43,155 nucleotides of DNA, taken from assembly GCA_030524125.1 (NCBI GenBank), contig JAUNHB010000003.1, positions 22,847 through 66,001 of the forward strand. The letters run 5' to 3'. The notes below the pieces were generated by a model, which searched no databases, had not been told where the DNA came from, and saw only the letters and a list, made by a program, of their open reading frames with translations. This stretch comes from Eubacteriales bacterium (GTDB taxonomy: Bacteria > Bacillota > Clostridia > Lachnospirales > Lachnospiraceae). This document shows positions 16,016 to 23,450 of this stretch, piece by piece. Made by a program: the position numbers and the translations under genes. Position 1 is the stretch's first letter. Each line of letters begins with the position of its first letter.

Positions 16016-17104
16016 CTACACAGCGGCGGCAGGAAACAGAGCGCGGATCACTTCCGGCACGGTGGAGATCCGGTCCAGATACTGCGCGTTGTCTCCGCAG
16101 AAGACGAGGCCGTTCTCTACGTCGCCCCGGACCGCGCGGATCAGCGCCTGTGTGATGCAGTAGGGAGCTTCGGCGGGATTGCATTTTTCAAGACAGCGGC
16201 GGCAGTTGGTGATGCGCTCCTTCTGCAGCCTGACCCTTTCGAGAAAGGCGTTGTGGATCGCCCGCCCCGGCATACCGACGGGGCTTGTGGCGATCTCGAT
16301 GTCTTCTTTTTTTGCGCGTATGTACGCCTGCTTGAAGGCGGGAGACGCGTCGCATTCCTCGGTGACCACGAAGGGCGTCGCCACCTGCACGCCGTCCGCG
16401 CCGAGGGAGAAGGCGTGCGCCGCCTGCCCGGCGTCCATGATGCCACCGGCGAGAACGACGGGAACCGGGACGCCGTATTTTTCTCCGTACTCGCGGACGC
16501 AGGCGATGATGCGTCGGATCTCCTCGTCGTAGCCGGCCTCGTAGACCGGGTCGTACAGGCGGGAGAGGGTTTCTCTTGAAAATCCCAGATGACCTCCAGC
16601 GTGGGCGTTTTCGATGACCACAAGGTCGGCGGTCCGGTGATAGCGGCGATCCCACAATTTTAAAATAACGCGGGCGGCCTTCTCTGAGGAGACGATGGGA
16701 GCGATCATCGTCTCCGTGCCTTCCACATATTCCGGAAGCGCGGTCGGGAGTCCGGCTCCCGAGATGACGACGTCGGCCCTGGCTTTGGCGGCTGTGCGCA
16801 CATAGTCTTCGTAATCTCTGGTGGCGACCATGATATTGTATCCCAGAAGCCCGCCGCATGGTCCGCCTCCGGCGGCGATGGCGCGGGCCCGCTCAAGGTG
16901 CGAGACCATGGCCCGCAGGTTTGCCCCTTTGGGATTCCGGTCGAAGTCCGGCTCCTCGTATCCGATCTGCGCCGTGGAGATGACACCCACGCCGCCTGCC
17001 TTTGCCACGGCCCCGGCCAGTCCCGACAGGCTGACGCCCACGCCCATTCCCCCTTGGATCAGGGGGAGCGCTGCTGTTTTATTTCCAATCCGCAATGGTT
17101 TCAT
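16016..17104 (-). CDS. Nitronate monooxygenase / FabK-like FMN protein
   Basis: A 362-residue flavin TIM-barrel protein. PLIQGGMGVGVS at the N-terminus, NAHAGGHLG (the His used by FabK and nitronate monooxygenases), VVLAGGIMDAGQ and GADGVQVATPF for phosphate binding are all visible. Near the C-terminus a Cys-rich segment CRRCLEKCNPAEAPYC may bind an iron-sulfur cluster or zinc. It could oxidise nitronates, reduce enoyl-ACP, or do a related reaction; the family is often over-annotated. ATG 17104 has a GGAGAA site. The gene has its own consensus promoter overlapped by a FabT-like palindrome, which favours a lipid-related role. Confidence 0.85.
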   Translation of the reverse strand: MKPLRIGNKTAALPLIQGGMGVGVSLSGLAGAVAKAGGVGVISTAQIGYEEPDFDRNPKGANLRAMVSHLERARAIAAGGGPCGGLLGYNIMVATRDYEDYVRTAAKARADVVISGAGLPTALPEYVEGTETMIAPIVSSEKAARVILKLWDRRYHRTADLVVIENAHAGGHLGFSRETLSRLYDPVYEAGYDEEIRRIIACVREYGEKYGVPVPVVLAGGIMDAGQAAHAFSLGADGVQVATPFVVTEECDASPAFKQAYIRAKKEDIEIATSPVGMPGRAIHNAFLERVRLQKERITNCRRCLEKCNPAEAPYCITQALIRAVRGDVENGLVFCGDNAQYLDRISTVPEVIRALFPAAAV

Positions 17105-17118
17105 ATGCTGTTCTCCTG

Positions 17119-17145
17119 TAATTATTTTGAAAATCAAAGTAATTA
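17119..17145 (-). promoter_or_regulatory. 27-bp palindromic operator, FabT-like
   Basis: TAATTA-x-TTTGA, a three-base centre, then TCAAA-x-TAATTA, symmetrical apart from one position in each arm. It covers the expected transcription start (about 17135) and reaches into the -10 box. The core TTTGA-N3-TCAAA is the pattern I remember for FabT, a MarR-family repressor of fatty-acid synthesis in Firmicutes. The identity of the binding protein is inference; the symmetry is directly visible. Confidence 0.65.
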
Positions 17146-17170
17146 TAGTCCACACGGCATCTGATGTCAA
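17142..17170 (-). promoter_or_regulatory. Consensus promoter of the flavoprotein gene
   Basis: On the minus strand TTGACA (17170-17165), a 17-base spacer and TATAAT (17147-17142): both boxes match consensus exactly. Such a strong promoter fits the repressor site that overlaps it. Confidence 0.85.
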
Positions 17171-17210
17171 TAGAAATAGTATTAAAAACCAGATAGAATA
17201 GTTTCCTGCA

Positions 17211-18227
17211 CTATTTTTCTGCCGCCGCCTGTGCAAAACTGGTGTCGACCAGATCTTCATAGGGCGTCCACGCGGGAAGCTCGCCCGCCTCCTGCAGAAT
17301 GTTCTGGAGCAGATCGAAGCTCTCCTGCTCGAAGATGAGATCGGATTTCCACGTATCCTGCCCGTGGTAGCGGGCGACGATGGTCGTGATCGTGTCCAGC
17401 TCCGTCTCCTCAAACTGAGGCTGGATCACCCGGGCGATCTCCTCCGGCGTGTGGGTCCGGACGTAATCCATACCTTTCTGGAGCGCGTTGGTGAACGCCT
17501 GAAGGATCTCCGGGTTTTCCGTCAGGTAGCTCTGCTTCACGCAGTAGGCCGTGTAGGGTACGTAACCGGACGCCTCGCCCAGAGAGGCGACCACATATCC
17601 GGCGCCCTCCTGCTCCAGCGCGGTGGCGGACGGCTCGAATTCGACTGTGAAATCGGAATCGTTCCCCGTAAACGCCGCGGCCGTCGAACCGAAATCGATG
17701 CTCTGGTCGATGGAGAGATCCGTCTCCGGGTCGATGCCGTTTTTCTTCAGGATAAACTCGAAGACCATCTGGGGCATGCCGCCCTTCCGTCCACCGAGCA
17801 CGGTGCTCCCCTTCAGATCCGACCATTCAAAATCGTCCATAGGCTCGCGGGCCACGAGAAAATTACCGGCGCGCTGGGTGAGCTGGGCGAAATTGATCAG
17901 ATAGTCGTCGGGATTCTGGTGGTAGATGTAGATGGAGGATTCGCTGCCCATAAACCCGATGTCGGCCTCGCCGGAGACGACGGCCGCCGCCACCTTGTCG
18001 GCCCCGAAGCCGGTGACGAGCGTCAGGTCGATGCCCTCCTCGGCAAAATAGCCGTTTTCGATGGCGACGTACTGGGGAGCGTAGAAGATGGAGTGGGCCA
18101 CTTCGTTCAGCGTGACCTCCGTCAGAGCCGCATCGCCGGACGCCGCCCCGGAGCCGTCCGCGCCATCCCCGCAGCCGGGCAGCAGGCAGAGAGAAGCAAT
18201 CAGAAGCATACAGATGAATTTTTTCAT
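17211..18227 (-). CDS. ABC transporter solute-binding lipoprotein, NMT1/SsuA-like
   Basis: A 338-residue lipoprotein: signal sequence MKKFICMLLIASLCLLPGC with the modified Cys at 19. A periplasmic-binding type 2 fold follows, of the NMT1/THI5-SsuA group, shown by APQYVAIENGYFAEEGIDLTLV, AAVVSGEADIGFMG, and LKGSTVLGGRKGGMP. Relatives bind thiamine precursors, sulfonates or nitrate; the ligand here is unknown and no TPP riboswitch is in its leader. Permease and ATPase genes, which normally adjoin, are absent. ATG 18227 has an AAAGGAA site. The stop is 106 bases from the start codon of the flavoprotein gene, which has its own promoter. Confidence 0.9.
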   Translation of the reverse strand: MKKFICMLLIASLCLLPGCGDGADGSGAASGDAALTEVTLNEVAHSIFYAPQYVAIENGYFAEEGIDLTLVTGFGADKVAAAVVSGEADIGFMGSESSIYIYHQNPDDYLINFAQLTQRAGNFLVAREPMDDFEWSDLKGSTVLGGRKGGMPQMVFEFILKKNGIDPETDLSIDQSIDFGSTAAAFTGNDSDFTVEFEPSATALEQEGAGYVVASLGEASGYVPYTAYCVKQSYLTENPEILQAFTNALQKGMDYVRTHTPEEIARVIQPQFEETELDTITTIVARYHGQDTWKSDLIFEQESFDLLQNILQEAGELPAWTPYEDLVDTSFAQAAAEK

Positions 18228-18258
18228 TTCTTCATTCCTTTGGGAAATATTATAATGC

Positions 18259-18287
18259 AGTATATGCAGGGAGGGCGGAGGGGTGAA
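18259..18287 (-). promoter_or_regulatory. Possible promoter of the solute-binding gene
   Basis: On the minus strand TTCACC (18287-18282), 17 bases, TATACT (18264-18259). A second possible -10, TATAAT at 18254-18249, lies just downstream without a matching -35, so the exact start is uncertain. Confidence 0.4.
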
Positions 18288-18337
18288 TTTAGAAATGAAA
18301 AGATCGTACAACCGTGAACATGCGGACTGCCGGGCGG

Positions 18338-18568
18338 TCACTCACCGCCGCCCGTTTTCCCGTCCTTGTCCTTGCCGCCGAACAGCCGGAACAGCCAGAG
18401 GTAAATGTAGATCAGCACCGGGATGACGACGGTAGCCACGATGGAGATCATCAGGAGCGTCTCTCCCTGCTCGCCCGGCAGGAAGGACAGCACGAACGTG
18501 GCGGCGTAGAGAAGCAGGATGATGACGACGGCCGCGAGGGCCAGTATGCGTTTTATTTTCTGGTACAT
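18338..18568 (-). CDS. Small two-helix membrane protein
   Basis: A 76-residue protein with two membrane segments (about 9-30 and 38-62) and a charged Gly/Lys/Asp tail GGKDKDGKTGGGE. An AAAGGA site and a good promoter precede the ATG, so it is probably a real gene despite its size. I recognise no family. It is transcribed divergently from pcrA with the -35 boxes of the two promoters touching, so their expression may be linked. Confidence 0.72.
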   Translation of the reverse strand: MYQKIKRILALAAVVIILLLYAATFVLSFLPGEQGETLLMISIVATVVIPVLIYIYLWLFRLFGGKDKDGKTGGGE

Positions 18569-18620
18569 AGGAGCGTCCTTTCTGTTTTATACAGGCCGCC
18601 ATGCCGGCCCGGCTGATACC

Positions 18621-18649
18621 ATTATAAGCTCTCGCGGAGGGGAAAGCAA
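18621..18649 (-). promoter_or_regulatory. Promoter of the small membrane protein gene
   Basis: On the minus strand TTGCTT (18649-18644), a 17-base spacer and consensus TATAAT (18626-18621). Its -35 directly abuts the pcrA -35. Confidence 0.65.
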
Positions 18650-18678
18650 TTGTCAAACACCTGTTCCTGTGGTAAAAT
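18650..18678 (+). promoter_or_regulatory. pcrA promoter
   Basis: TTGTCA (18650-18655), a 17-base spacer and TAAAAT (18673-18678) preceded by TGG. Starts at the base next to the divergent -35 box. Confidence 0.65.
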
Positions 18679-18736
18679 AGTAACAATTCGTTGCTGTCCG
18701 GGACTGGCGGAAATAAAAAAGAGGAGCAGGAAAATC

Positions 18737-20953
18737 ATGAGCGATCTGGAACTTTTGAATCGAGAACAGCAGGAGGCGGCGCTGCATACGGAGGGGCCGC
18801 TTCTGATTCTGGCGGGAGCCGGATCGGGAAAGACCAGAGTGCTGACCTACCGGATCGCCCATCTCATCGGCGAGTGCGGAGTGCAGCCGTGGAACATTCT
18901 GGCCATCACTTTTACCAACAAGGCGGCCGGAGAGATGCGGGAGCGCGTCGACAGGATCGTGGGCTGGGGAGCGGAGAGCGTGTGGGTCAGCACGTTCCAT
19001 TCCACCTGCGTGCGGATCCTCAGGCGGCATATCGACAGACTCGGATACGACACACGGTTTACGATCTACGACACGGAGGATCAAAAGACGGTCATGAAGG
19101 GCGTCTGCCAGCGGCTCCAGCTGGATACGAAGGTTTACAAGGAAAGAATGCTTCTGAATGCGATCTCTCACGCCAAGGACGAGTATATCTCGCCTGACGA
19201 GTTCCGGCTGGCGGCCAAAGGGGACTTCCGGCAGGAGAAGATCGCGGAGGCTTACATAGAATATCAGAAAGAGCTGAAAAAGAACAACGCGCTGGACTTT
19301 GACGACCTGATCGTGAAGACCGTGGAGCTCTTCGACAGCTGTCCGGACGTGCTGGAGCAGTATCAGGAACGGTTCCGGTATATTATGGTGGACGAGTATC
19401 AGGACACCAACACGGTGCAGTTTAAATTTGTCAGCAGACTGGCGAGACACTACCGGAACCTGTGCGTGGTGGGCGACGACGACCAGTCCATCTACAAATT
19501 CCGCGGGGCAAATATCCGCAACATTCTGGAGTTCGAACAGGTATTTCCGGACGCGAAGGTGGTGAAGCTGGAGCAGAACTACCGGTCCACCCAGAACATT
19601 CTGAACGCGGCCAACGGCGTCATCTCCCACAACCGGGGCCGGAAGGAAAAGGCGCTCTGGACGGAGAACGAGGCCGGCGCGCCCATCGGCTTCCAGCAGT
19701 TTCAGAACGCGTACGAGGAGGCGGAGTATGTGGCCGGAGAGGTGAGCCGAAAGGTGAGATCCGGGAAGGCCGAATACCGGGATCTGGCGGTGCTGTACCG
19801 GACCAACGCCCAGTCCCGCCTCTTTGAGGAAAAATTTCTCATGGCGAACATTCCCTACCGGCTGGTGGGCGGCGTCAATTTCTACTCCCGCAGGGAGATC
19901 AAGGACGTGCTGGCCTACTTGAAGACCGTGGACAACGGAAAGGACGATCTGGCCGTCCGGCGGATCATCAACGTGCCGAAGCGGGGGATCGGAAACGTGA
20001 CGCTTTCCAAGGTGCAGGCTCATGCGGACGCCGCGGGCCTGAGTTTTTTCGAGGCGCTGGAGGAGGCGGACCGGATCCCGGGGCTTGGAAAGGCCGCGCT
20101 CAAGCTGCAGCCGTTCGTGCATCTGATCCATGAGATGCGCCTGCGCCTGTCCGAGCTGGGCGTGGAGAAGCTGATCGAGGAGATTCTGGACAGGACAGGC
20201 TACGCGCAGGAGCTGAAGGACGAGGAGACGGACGAGGCCAACGCGCGTCTGGAAAATATCGACGAGCTGATCAGCAAGGCCGCGGCTTACGAGGAGACGG
20301 CGGAGCAGCCGGAGCTTGGCGGATTTCTCGAGGAGGTGGCGCTGGTGGCCGATATTGACAGCGTGGAGGAGGGCGACAACCGGGTGCTGCTCATGACCCT
20401 CCACAGCGCCAAGGGACTGGAATTTCCGTATGTGTATCTGGCGGGAATGGAGGACGGGCTGTTTCCAAGCTATATGAGCATCGCGGCGGACAACCCGACG
20501 GAGGAGATCGAGGAGGAGCGTCGCCTGTGCTATGTGGGCATTACGAGGGCCATGCGGGAGCTGACGCTGACCTGCGCCCGCTGCCGCATGGTGCGGGGGG
20601 AGAATCATTTCAACACGATCTCCCGGTTTGTGAGAGAGATCCCGGAGGAGCTTCTGGGCCGCAGAGGCACGGTCCCGCCCGAGCCGAAGGCGCAGCCCGT
20701 TCCGGCCGAGGACGTCTACCGAAAGGCGAAGGAGAACTTTAAGGCGAAGACGTTCGACCCGGCGCAGTTTCGGGTCGTCAAGGCCGACCGGCTGGACTAC
20801 GCGGCGGGAGACCGGGTGTCCCATGTGAAATTCGGCGAGGGCACGGTGCTGGAGATCGCGGAGGGCGGCCGGGATTATGAGGTGAAGGTGGATTTTGACC
20901 GGTTCGGCGTCAAAAAAATGTTCGCGTCCTTTGCGAAGCTGAAAAAAGTATGA
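18737..20953 (+). CDS. pcrA: ATP-dependent 3'-5' DNA helicase PcrA
   Basis: A 738-residue UvrD/PcrA helicase of family length. Motifs: Q-motif LNREQQEAA, Walker A AGAGSGKT (26-33), ITFTNKAAGEM (Ia), STFHS, Walker B VDEYQD (218-223), VGDDDQSIYKFRGA (III), LEQNYRST (IV), VLLMTLHSAKGLEF (V) and EERRLCYVGITRA (VI). The C-terminal GDRVSHVKFGEGTVLEI segment is the Tudor-like domain that binds RNA polymerase in PcrA. It unwinds DNA in repair and replication restart and removes stalled polymerase. ATG 18737 has a GAGGAGCAGG site; a longer upstream frame is not conserved. Confidence 0.96.
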   Translation: MSDLELLNREQQEAALHTEGPLLILAGAGSGKTRVLTYRIAHLIGECGVQPWNILAITFTNKAAGEMRERVDRIVGWGAESVWVSTFHSTCVRILRRHIDRLGYDTRFTIYDTEDQKTVMKGVCQRLQLDTKVYKERMLLNAISHAKDEYISPDEFRLAAKGDFRQEKIAEAYIEYQKELKKNNALDFDDLIVKTVELFDSCPDVLEQYQERFRYIMVDEYQDTNTVQFKFVSRLARHYRNLCVVGDDDQSIYKFRGANIRNILEFEQVFPDAKVVKLEQNYRSTQNILNAANGVISHNRGRKEKALWTENEAGAPIGFQQFQNAYEEAEYVAGEVSRKVRSGKAEYRDLAVLYRTNAQSRLFEEKFLMANIPYRLVGGVNFYSRREIKDVLAYLKTVDNGKDDLAVRRIINVPKRGIGNVTLSKVQAHADAAGLSFFEALEEADRIPGLGKAALKLQPFVHLIHEMRLRLSELGVEKLIEEILDRTGYAQELKDEETDEANARLENIDELISKAAAYEETAEQPELGGFLEEVALVADIDSVEEGDNRVLLMTLHSAKGLEFPYVYLAGMEDGLFPSYMSIAADNPTEEIEEERRLCYVGITRAMRELTLTCARCRMVRGENHFNTISRFVREIPEELLGRRGTVPPEPKAQPVPAEDVYRKAKENFKAKTFDPAQFRVVKADRLDYAAGDRVSHVKFGEGTVLEIAEGGRDYEVKVDFDRFGVKKMFASFAKLKKV

Positions 20954-20965
20954 AATCGCCGGTCA

Positions 20966-20994
20966 TTGCAAATCCTATGGAAGTATGCTATACT
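20966..20994 (+). promoter_or_regulatory. Promoter of the 89-residue protein gene
   Basis: TTGCAA (20966-20971), a 17-base spacer and TATACT (20989-20994) preceded by TGC. Start expected near 21001. Confidence 0.65.
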
Positions 20995-21027
20995 GGAAAT
21001 CACTAAAAAAGAAAAGAGGTATCTGCC

Positions 21028-21297
21028 ATGGGCCGTGTAGAAGACCTGATCAATGCAGCGAAGACCAATGAGATGCTTGGAGAACTGCTTCATATCAAGA
21101 AGGAAGAAGAGAAGAAACAGAACGCGATGATGTGGGTGCTGGTCACGATCGGCGCGGTGATCGCGGTCGCGGGTATTGCGTATGCAGTATATCGTTTCTT
21201 TACGCCGGATTATCTGGAAGACTTTGACGAAGACTTCGACGATGATTTTGAGGACGATTTCTTCGACGATGAGGACGAGGAGGATATGGACGAATAA
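21028..21297 (+). CDS. Small single-pass membrane protein with acidic tail
   Basis: An 89-residue protein: a helical N-terminus (1-33) rich in Lys/Glu, one membrane segment (about 35-55, MMWVLVTIGAVIAVAGIAYAVY), and a tail that is almost entirely Asp, Glu and Phe (62-89). AAAGAGG lies before the ATG and a clear promoter precedes it, so expression is likely. The tail could bind cations or a basic partner, but there is no direct evidence. It seems to be transcribed alone and ends at a structured terminator. No family is recognised with confidence. Confidence 0.8.
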   Translation: MGRVEDLINAAKTNEMLGELLHIKKEEEKKQNAMMWVLVTIGAVIAVAGIAYAVYRFFTPDYLEDFDEDFDDDFEDDFFDDEDEEDMDE

Positions 21298-21323
21298 TCC
21301 TGTCCGGTGATCAATGCAAGCTG

Positions 21324-21410
21324 AGCTCCTCCTGCCGGGATGATGTTTGGCGGATCGGCGCGCAAGAGCGCGGGTCCGGACAAAGCGTCGCCCGGCGGGA
21401 GGAGCTTTTG
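21324..21410 (+). terminator. Branched hairpin terminator
   Basis: An outer stem of 16 bp with one G-U (21324-21339 with 21391-21406) is followed by a TTTTG tail. The 51-base loop holds its own hairpin: 21351-21356 with 21373-21378 and 21359-21363 with 21368-21372, capped by AAGA. It ends the small membrane protein transcript. Confidence 0.7.
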
Positions 21411-21460
21411 TCTCATGGAAAGGCGCGGCCCTGTGAGGAAGAAAACTGAGGTAACTGTTT

Positions 21461-22441
21461 ATGAGAGAACGCAGTGAAGATCTGGACTGCCTGAAGGGAG
21501 TCGCGATCCTGCTGGTCATGTTCGGACACGTGCAGGTGCACAATCACATGACCGATCCTTATTTATATGATGTGATCAAATCGCTTCAGATGCCGCTGTT
21601 CTTTTTGATCAGCGGCTATCTGGCCGGGGCGGGGACGAAGGTGCGAAGCCTCGCCCAGTATGGAAGCCGGGTGGGAAAGAGGGCGTGCGCCTATCTGATC
21701 CCCTTTTTTGCGTGGCTTGTGTTCCAGCATGCCTCCTATGTGCCGCGCGCGCTTGAGACCGTGTTGTTTCAGCTGGACTACGGGCTGTGGTTTCTGATGG
21801 CGCTTTTTCTGTTCACTCTGCTGGCCTATACGGCCCAGCTGGCGCAGGCGCGGTCCGGCAGGGAAAGCCTCTTCTGGATTGTGTGGTTCGCCGGGTGCGC
21901 GGCGGTGCTGGCGGCTTATCTGGCCGGTGTGACGTTTCTGAGTCCCTCGATCCTGATCATCTATCTGCCGTACTATACGGCGGCTTACTTTGTCGGGCTC
22001 CATCCGGAGGCATTTGCCCGGGAAGGCCGTCTCCTTTCCCGGCGGCGCCGCCTGCTGACATGGGCGTCGGGCGTCGTGTTTCTCGTCATGGCGTTTGCGC
22101 TGGATCTGGTGACCGTGACGGGATTTTTCATGCTTGGCGTCCAGACGCTGGCGTCTTTCCTCGGCTGTCTCTGGGTCGTCGGCATGGTGCTGGACTGGAA
22201 GAGCTGCCGTCTGAAGACGCGTCTGGCGGCGCTGGGGCAGTACACGCTGGAGATCTATGTGCTCCACTATCAGTTCGCCGCGATCCTGAACCCGTCGGGG
22301 CGGGCTTACGTCTTCTGGAGCGCGCCGGGACTGGCCTACGCGGCCGCCGCGTTCGCGGTCATGAGTCTGATCACGGCGGTGCTGATCTATCTGATCGACC
22401 GGATCGGGCCGCTCCGGTTTCTGCTGTTCGGGAAGCGCTGA
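21461..22441 (+). CDS. Acyltransferase family 3 membrane protein
   Basis: A 326-residue integral membrane protein with about ten hydrophobic segments. The N-terminal ERSEDLDCLKGVAILLVMFGHV with the conserved Asp/His pair, MPLFFLISGYLAG, and late LGQYTLEIYVLHY mark it as an acyltransferase-3 (OafA/WecH type). Such enzymes O-acetylate cell-surface sugars, and the glf-linked glycan may be a target, although the genes are far apart. The start ATG 21461 has GAGGTAA 11 bases upstream, a modest site. A GC hairpin after the stop (22441-22467) lacks a U-run. Confidence 0.9.
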   Translation: MRERSEDLDCLKGVAILLVMFGHVQVHNHMTDPYLYDVIKSLQMPLFFLISGYLAGAGTKVRSLAQYGSRVGKRACAYLIPFFAWLVFQHASYVPRALETVLFQLDYGLWFLMALFLFTLLAYTAQLAQARSGRESLFWIVWFAGCAAVLAAYLAGVTFLSPSILIIYLPYYTAAYFVGLHPEAFAREGRLLSRRRRLLTWASGVVFLVMAFALDLVTVTGFFMLGVQTLASFLGCLWVVGMVLDWKSCRLKTRLAALGQYTLEIYVLHYQFAAILNPSGRAYVFWSAPGLAYAAAAFAVMSLITAVLIYLIDRIGPLRFLLFGKR

Positions 22442-22505
22442 GGCACGGGCGTCTGCTGTCCGTGCCTTCGGGCATATCAAAATGAAAGAGGAGGAGTTGA
22501 AGAAA

Positions 22506-23237
22506 ATGAGAAGAAAAGGATGGTTTGCGGCGCTGACGCTGGCCGCAGTTCTGGTTTTGGCAGGCTGCGGAAGCAGCGCGCAGAATACGGACGCCGCAAA
22601 TGAGACCAATACGGCGGACGGGACGGAGACAACCGGCGGGGCGGATGCGGCGGACGCAGTGAAGCCGCTTCCGGCCGCCGGGCAGGCGTCGGACGAGATG
22701 CCGGACGGCACATACCATGTGTCCTTCGACGGCGGCGCGGACCTGACGGAGGAGGACGGAAGCCTTTATCTCCATATGGAATTTTACGAGTACGACCGCT
22801 ACGCGGTTCAGGATATCGAGGCGCTGGAGGAGGGCGGACAGATCGAGCACAACGGAGAGGTCTATACGGTCCAGTCGCTGGAGCGGCGGACCGGCAGCGA
22901 CGGAGCGCTGACCGGCGTGGAGATCAACGGCGGATGCGAGGAGTACGGGATCTCCCTTTTGTATTCGGAGGATGAGGACGCGTTCCGGAGCATTCTCATG
23001 GACGACGCGTACGACACCTATACCATAGGAAGCGGAACGATCCGGCTTTCGGAGGGGATCGCGCTGAAGGACGATACCGTGCTGGACAGTCCCGCAGACG
23101 AGCTTCCGGAGGATCAGATCGGAGGCTATGACGACGTCCGGGAATGGATGGCGGGCCGGAGCTTCGGACAGAACAATACCTACGCAGAGATCAGGGACAA
23201 CGAGGTGGCGTCGATCGAGGTGAAGTGGGTTCCGTAA
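22506..23237 (+). CDS. Secreted lipoprotein of unknown function
   Basis: A 243-residue lipoprotein with signal sequence ending LAGC (Cys21), a low-complexity Thr/Asn/Ala/Asp linker (about 22-65) and a globular acidic domain (66-243) rich in Tyr, Asp and Glu. No known domain is recognised. ATG 22506 is preferred because GAGGAGG lies nine bases before it; an in-frame ATG at 22482 has no site. It is probably anchored to the outer membrane face. It follows the acyltransferase gene by 64 bases on the same strand and may share its transcript. Confidence 0.82.
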   Translation: MRRKGWFAALTLAAVLVLAGCGSSAQNTDAANETNTADGTETTGGADAADAVKPLPAAGQASDEMPDGTYHVSFDGGADLTEEDGSLYLHMEFYEYDRYAVQDIEALEEGGQIEHNGEVYTVQSLERRTGSDGALTGVEINGGCEEYGISLLYSEDEDAFRSILMDDAYDTYTIGSGTIRLSEGIALKDDTVLDSPADELPEDQIGGYDDVREWMAGRSFGQNNTYAEIRDNEVASIEVKWVP

Positions 23238-23365
23238 ACGGAGGAAGAAGCGGGTATGCTGTATGACGCCTGTGGGGAAGCGCCGCGCACATGCAGGCAT
23301 GAGGCCGTGCCGTATCGAAGCTGCCGCATGGCCGGATAGCGGCGGATTTTCCGGGGAGATGGATG

Positions 23366-23394
23366 TTGAAATGCCCCCATACATATGATAAACT
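23366..23394 (+). promoter_or_regulatory. Promoter of the pyr operon
   Basis: TTGAAA (23366-23371), a 17-base spacer and TAAACT (23389-23394) preceded by TGA. I see no PyrR-type attenuator between it and pyrF. The 23238-23365 stretch holds only a weak 7-bp hairpin (23321-23345). Confidence 0.5.
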
Positions 23395-23450
23395 GAGTCT
23401 CAGAAGTTGGATGCAAATCGCAACAGAAAGACAGGAAAAGGAGATTGTTC

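Noticed and set aside
17105-17413. Extended N-terminus for the flavoprotein up to 17413
   Set aside because: It would run across the consensus promoter and operator and into the neighbouring gene; a ribosome binding site supports ATG 17104.
18228-18300. TPP riboswitch before the NMT1-like solute-binding gene
   Set aside because: The leader is short and has no CTGAGA-type thi-box core.
18653-20824. Open frame of 723 codons antisense to pcrA
   Set aside because: Same shadow effect; PcrA motifs cover the whole plus-strand gene and the antisense product is low-complexity His/Leu/Arg.
22441-22467. Terminator after the acyltransferase gene
   Set aside because: An 8-bp GC stem is present but without a T-run, and the next gene is close on the same strand, so termination is not supported.
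23238-23450. PyrR-type attenuator or other leader control before pyrF
   Set aside because: Only a weak 7-bp hairpin (23321-23345) lies here, upstream of the predicted promoter; no PyrR-binding stem with terminator is visible.
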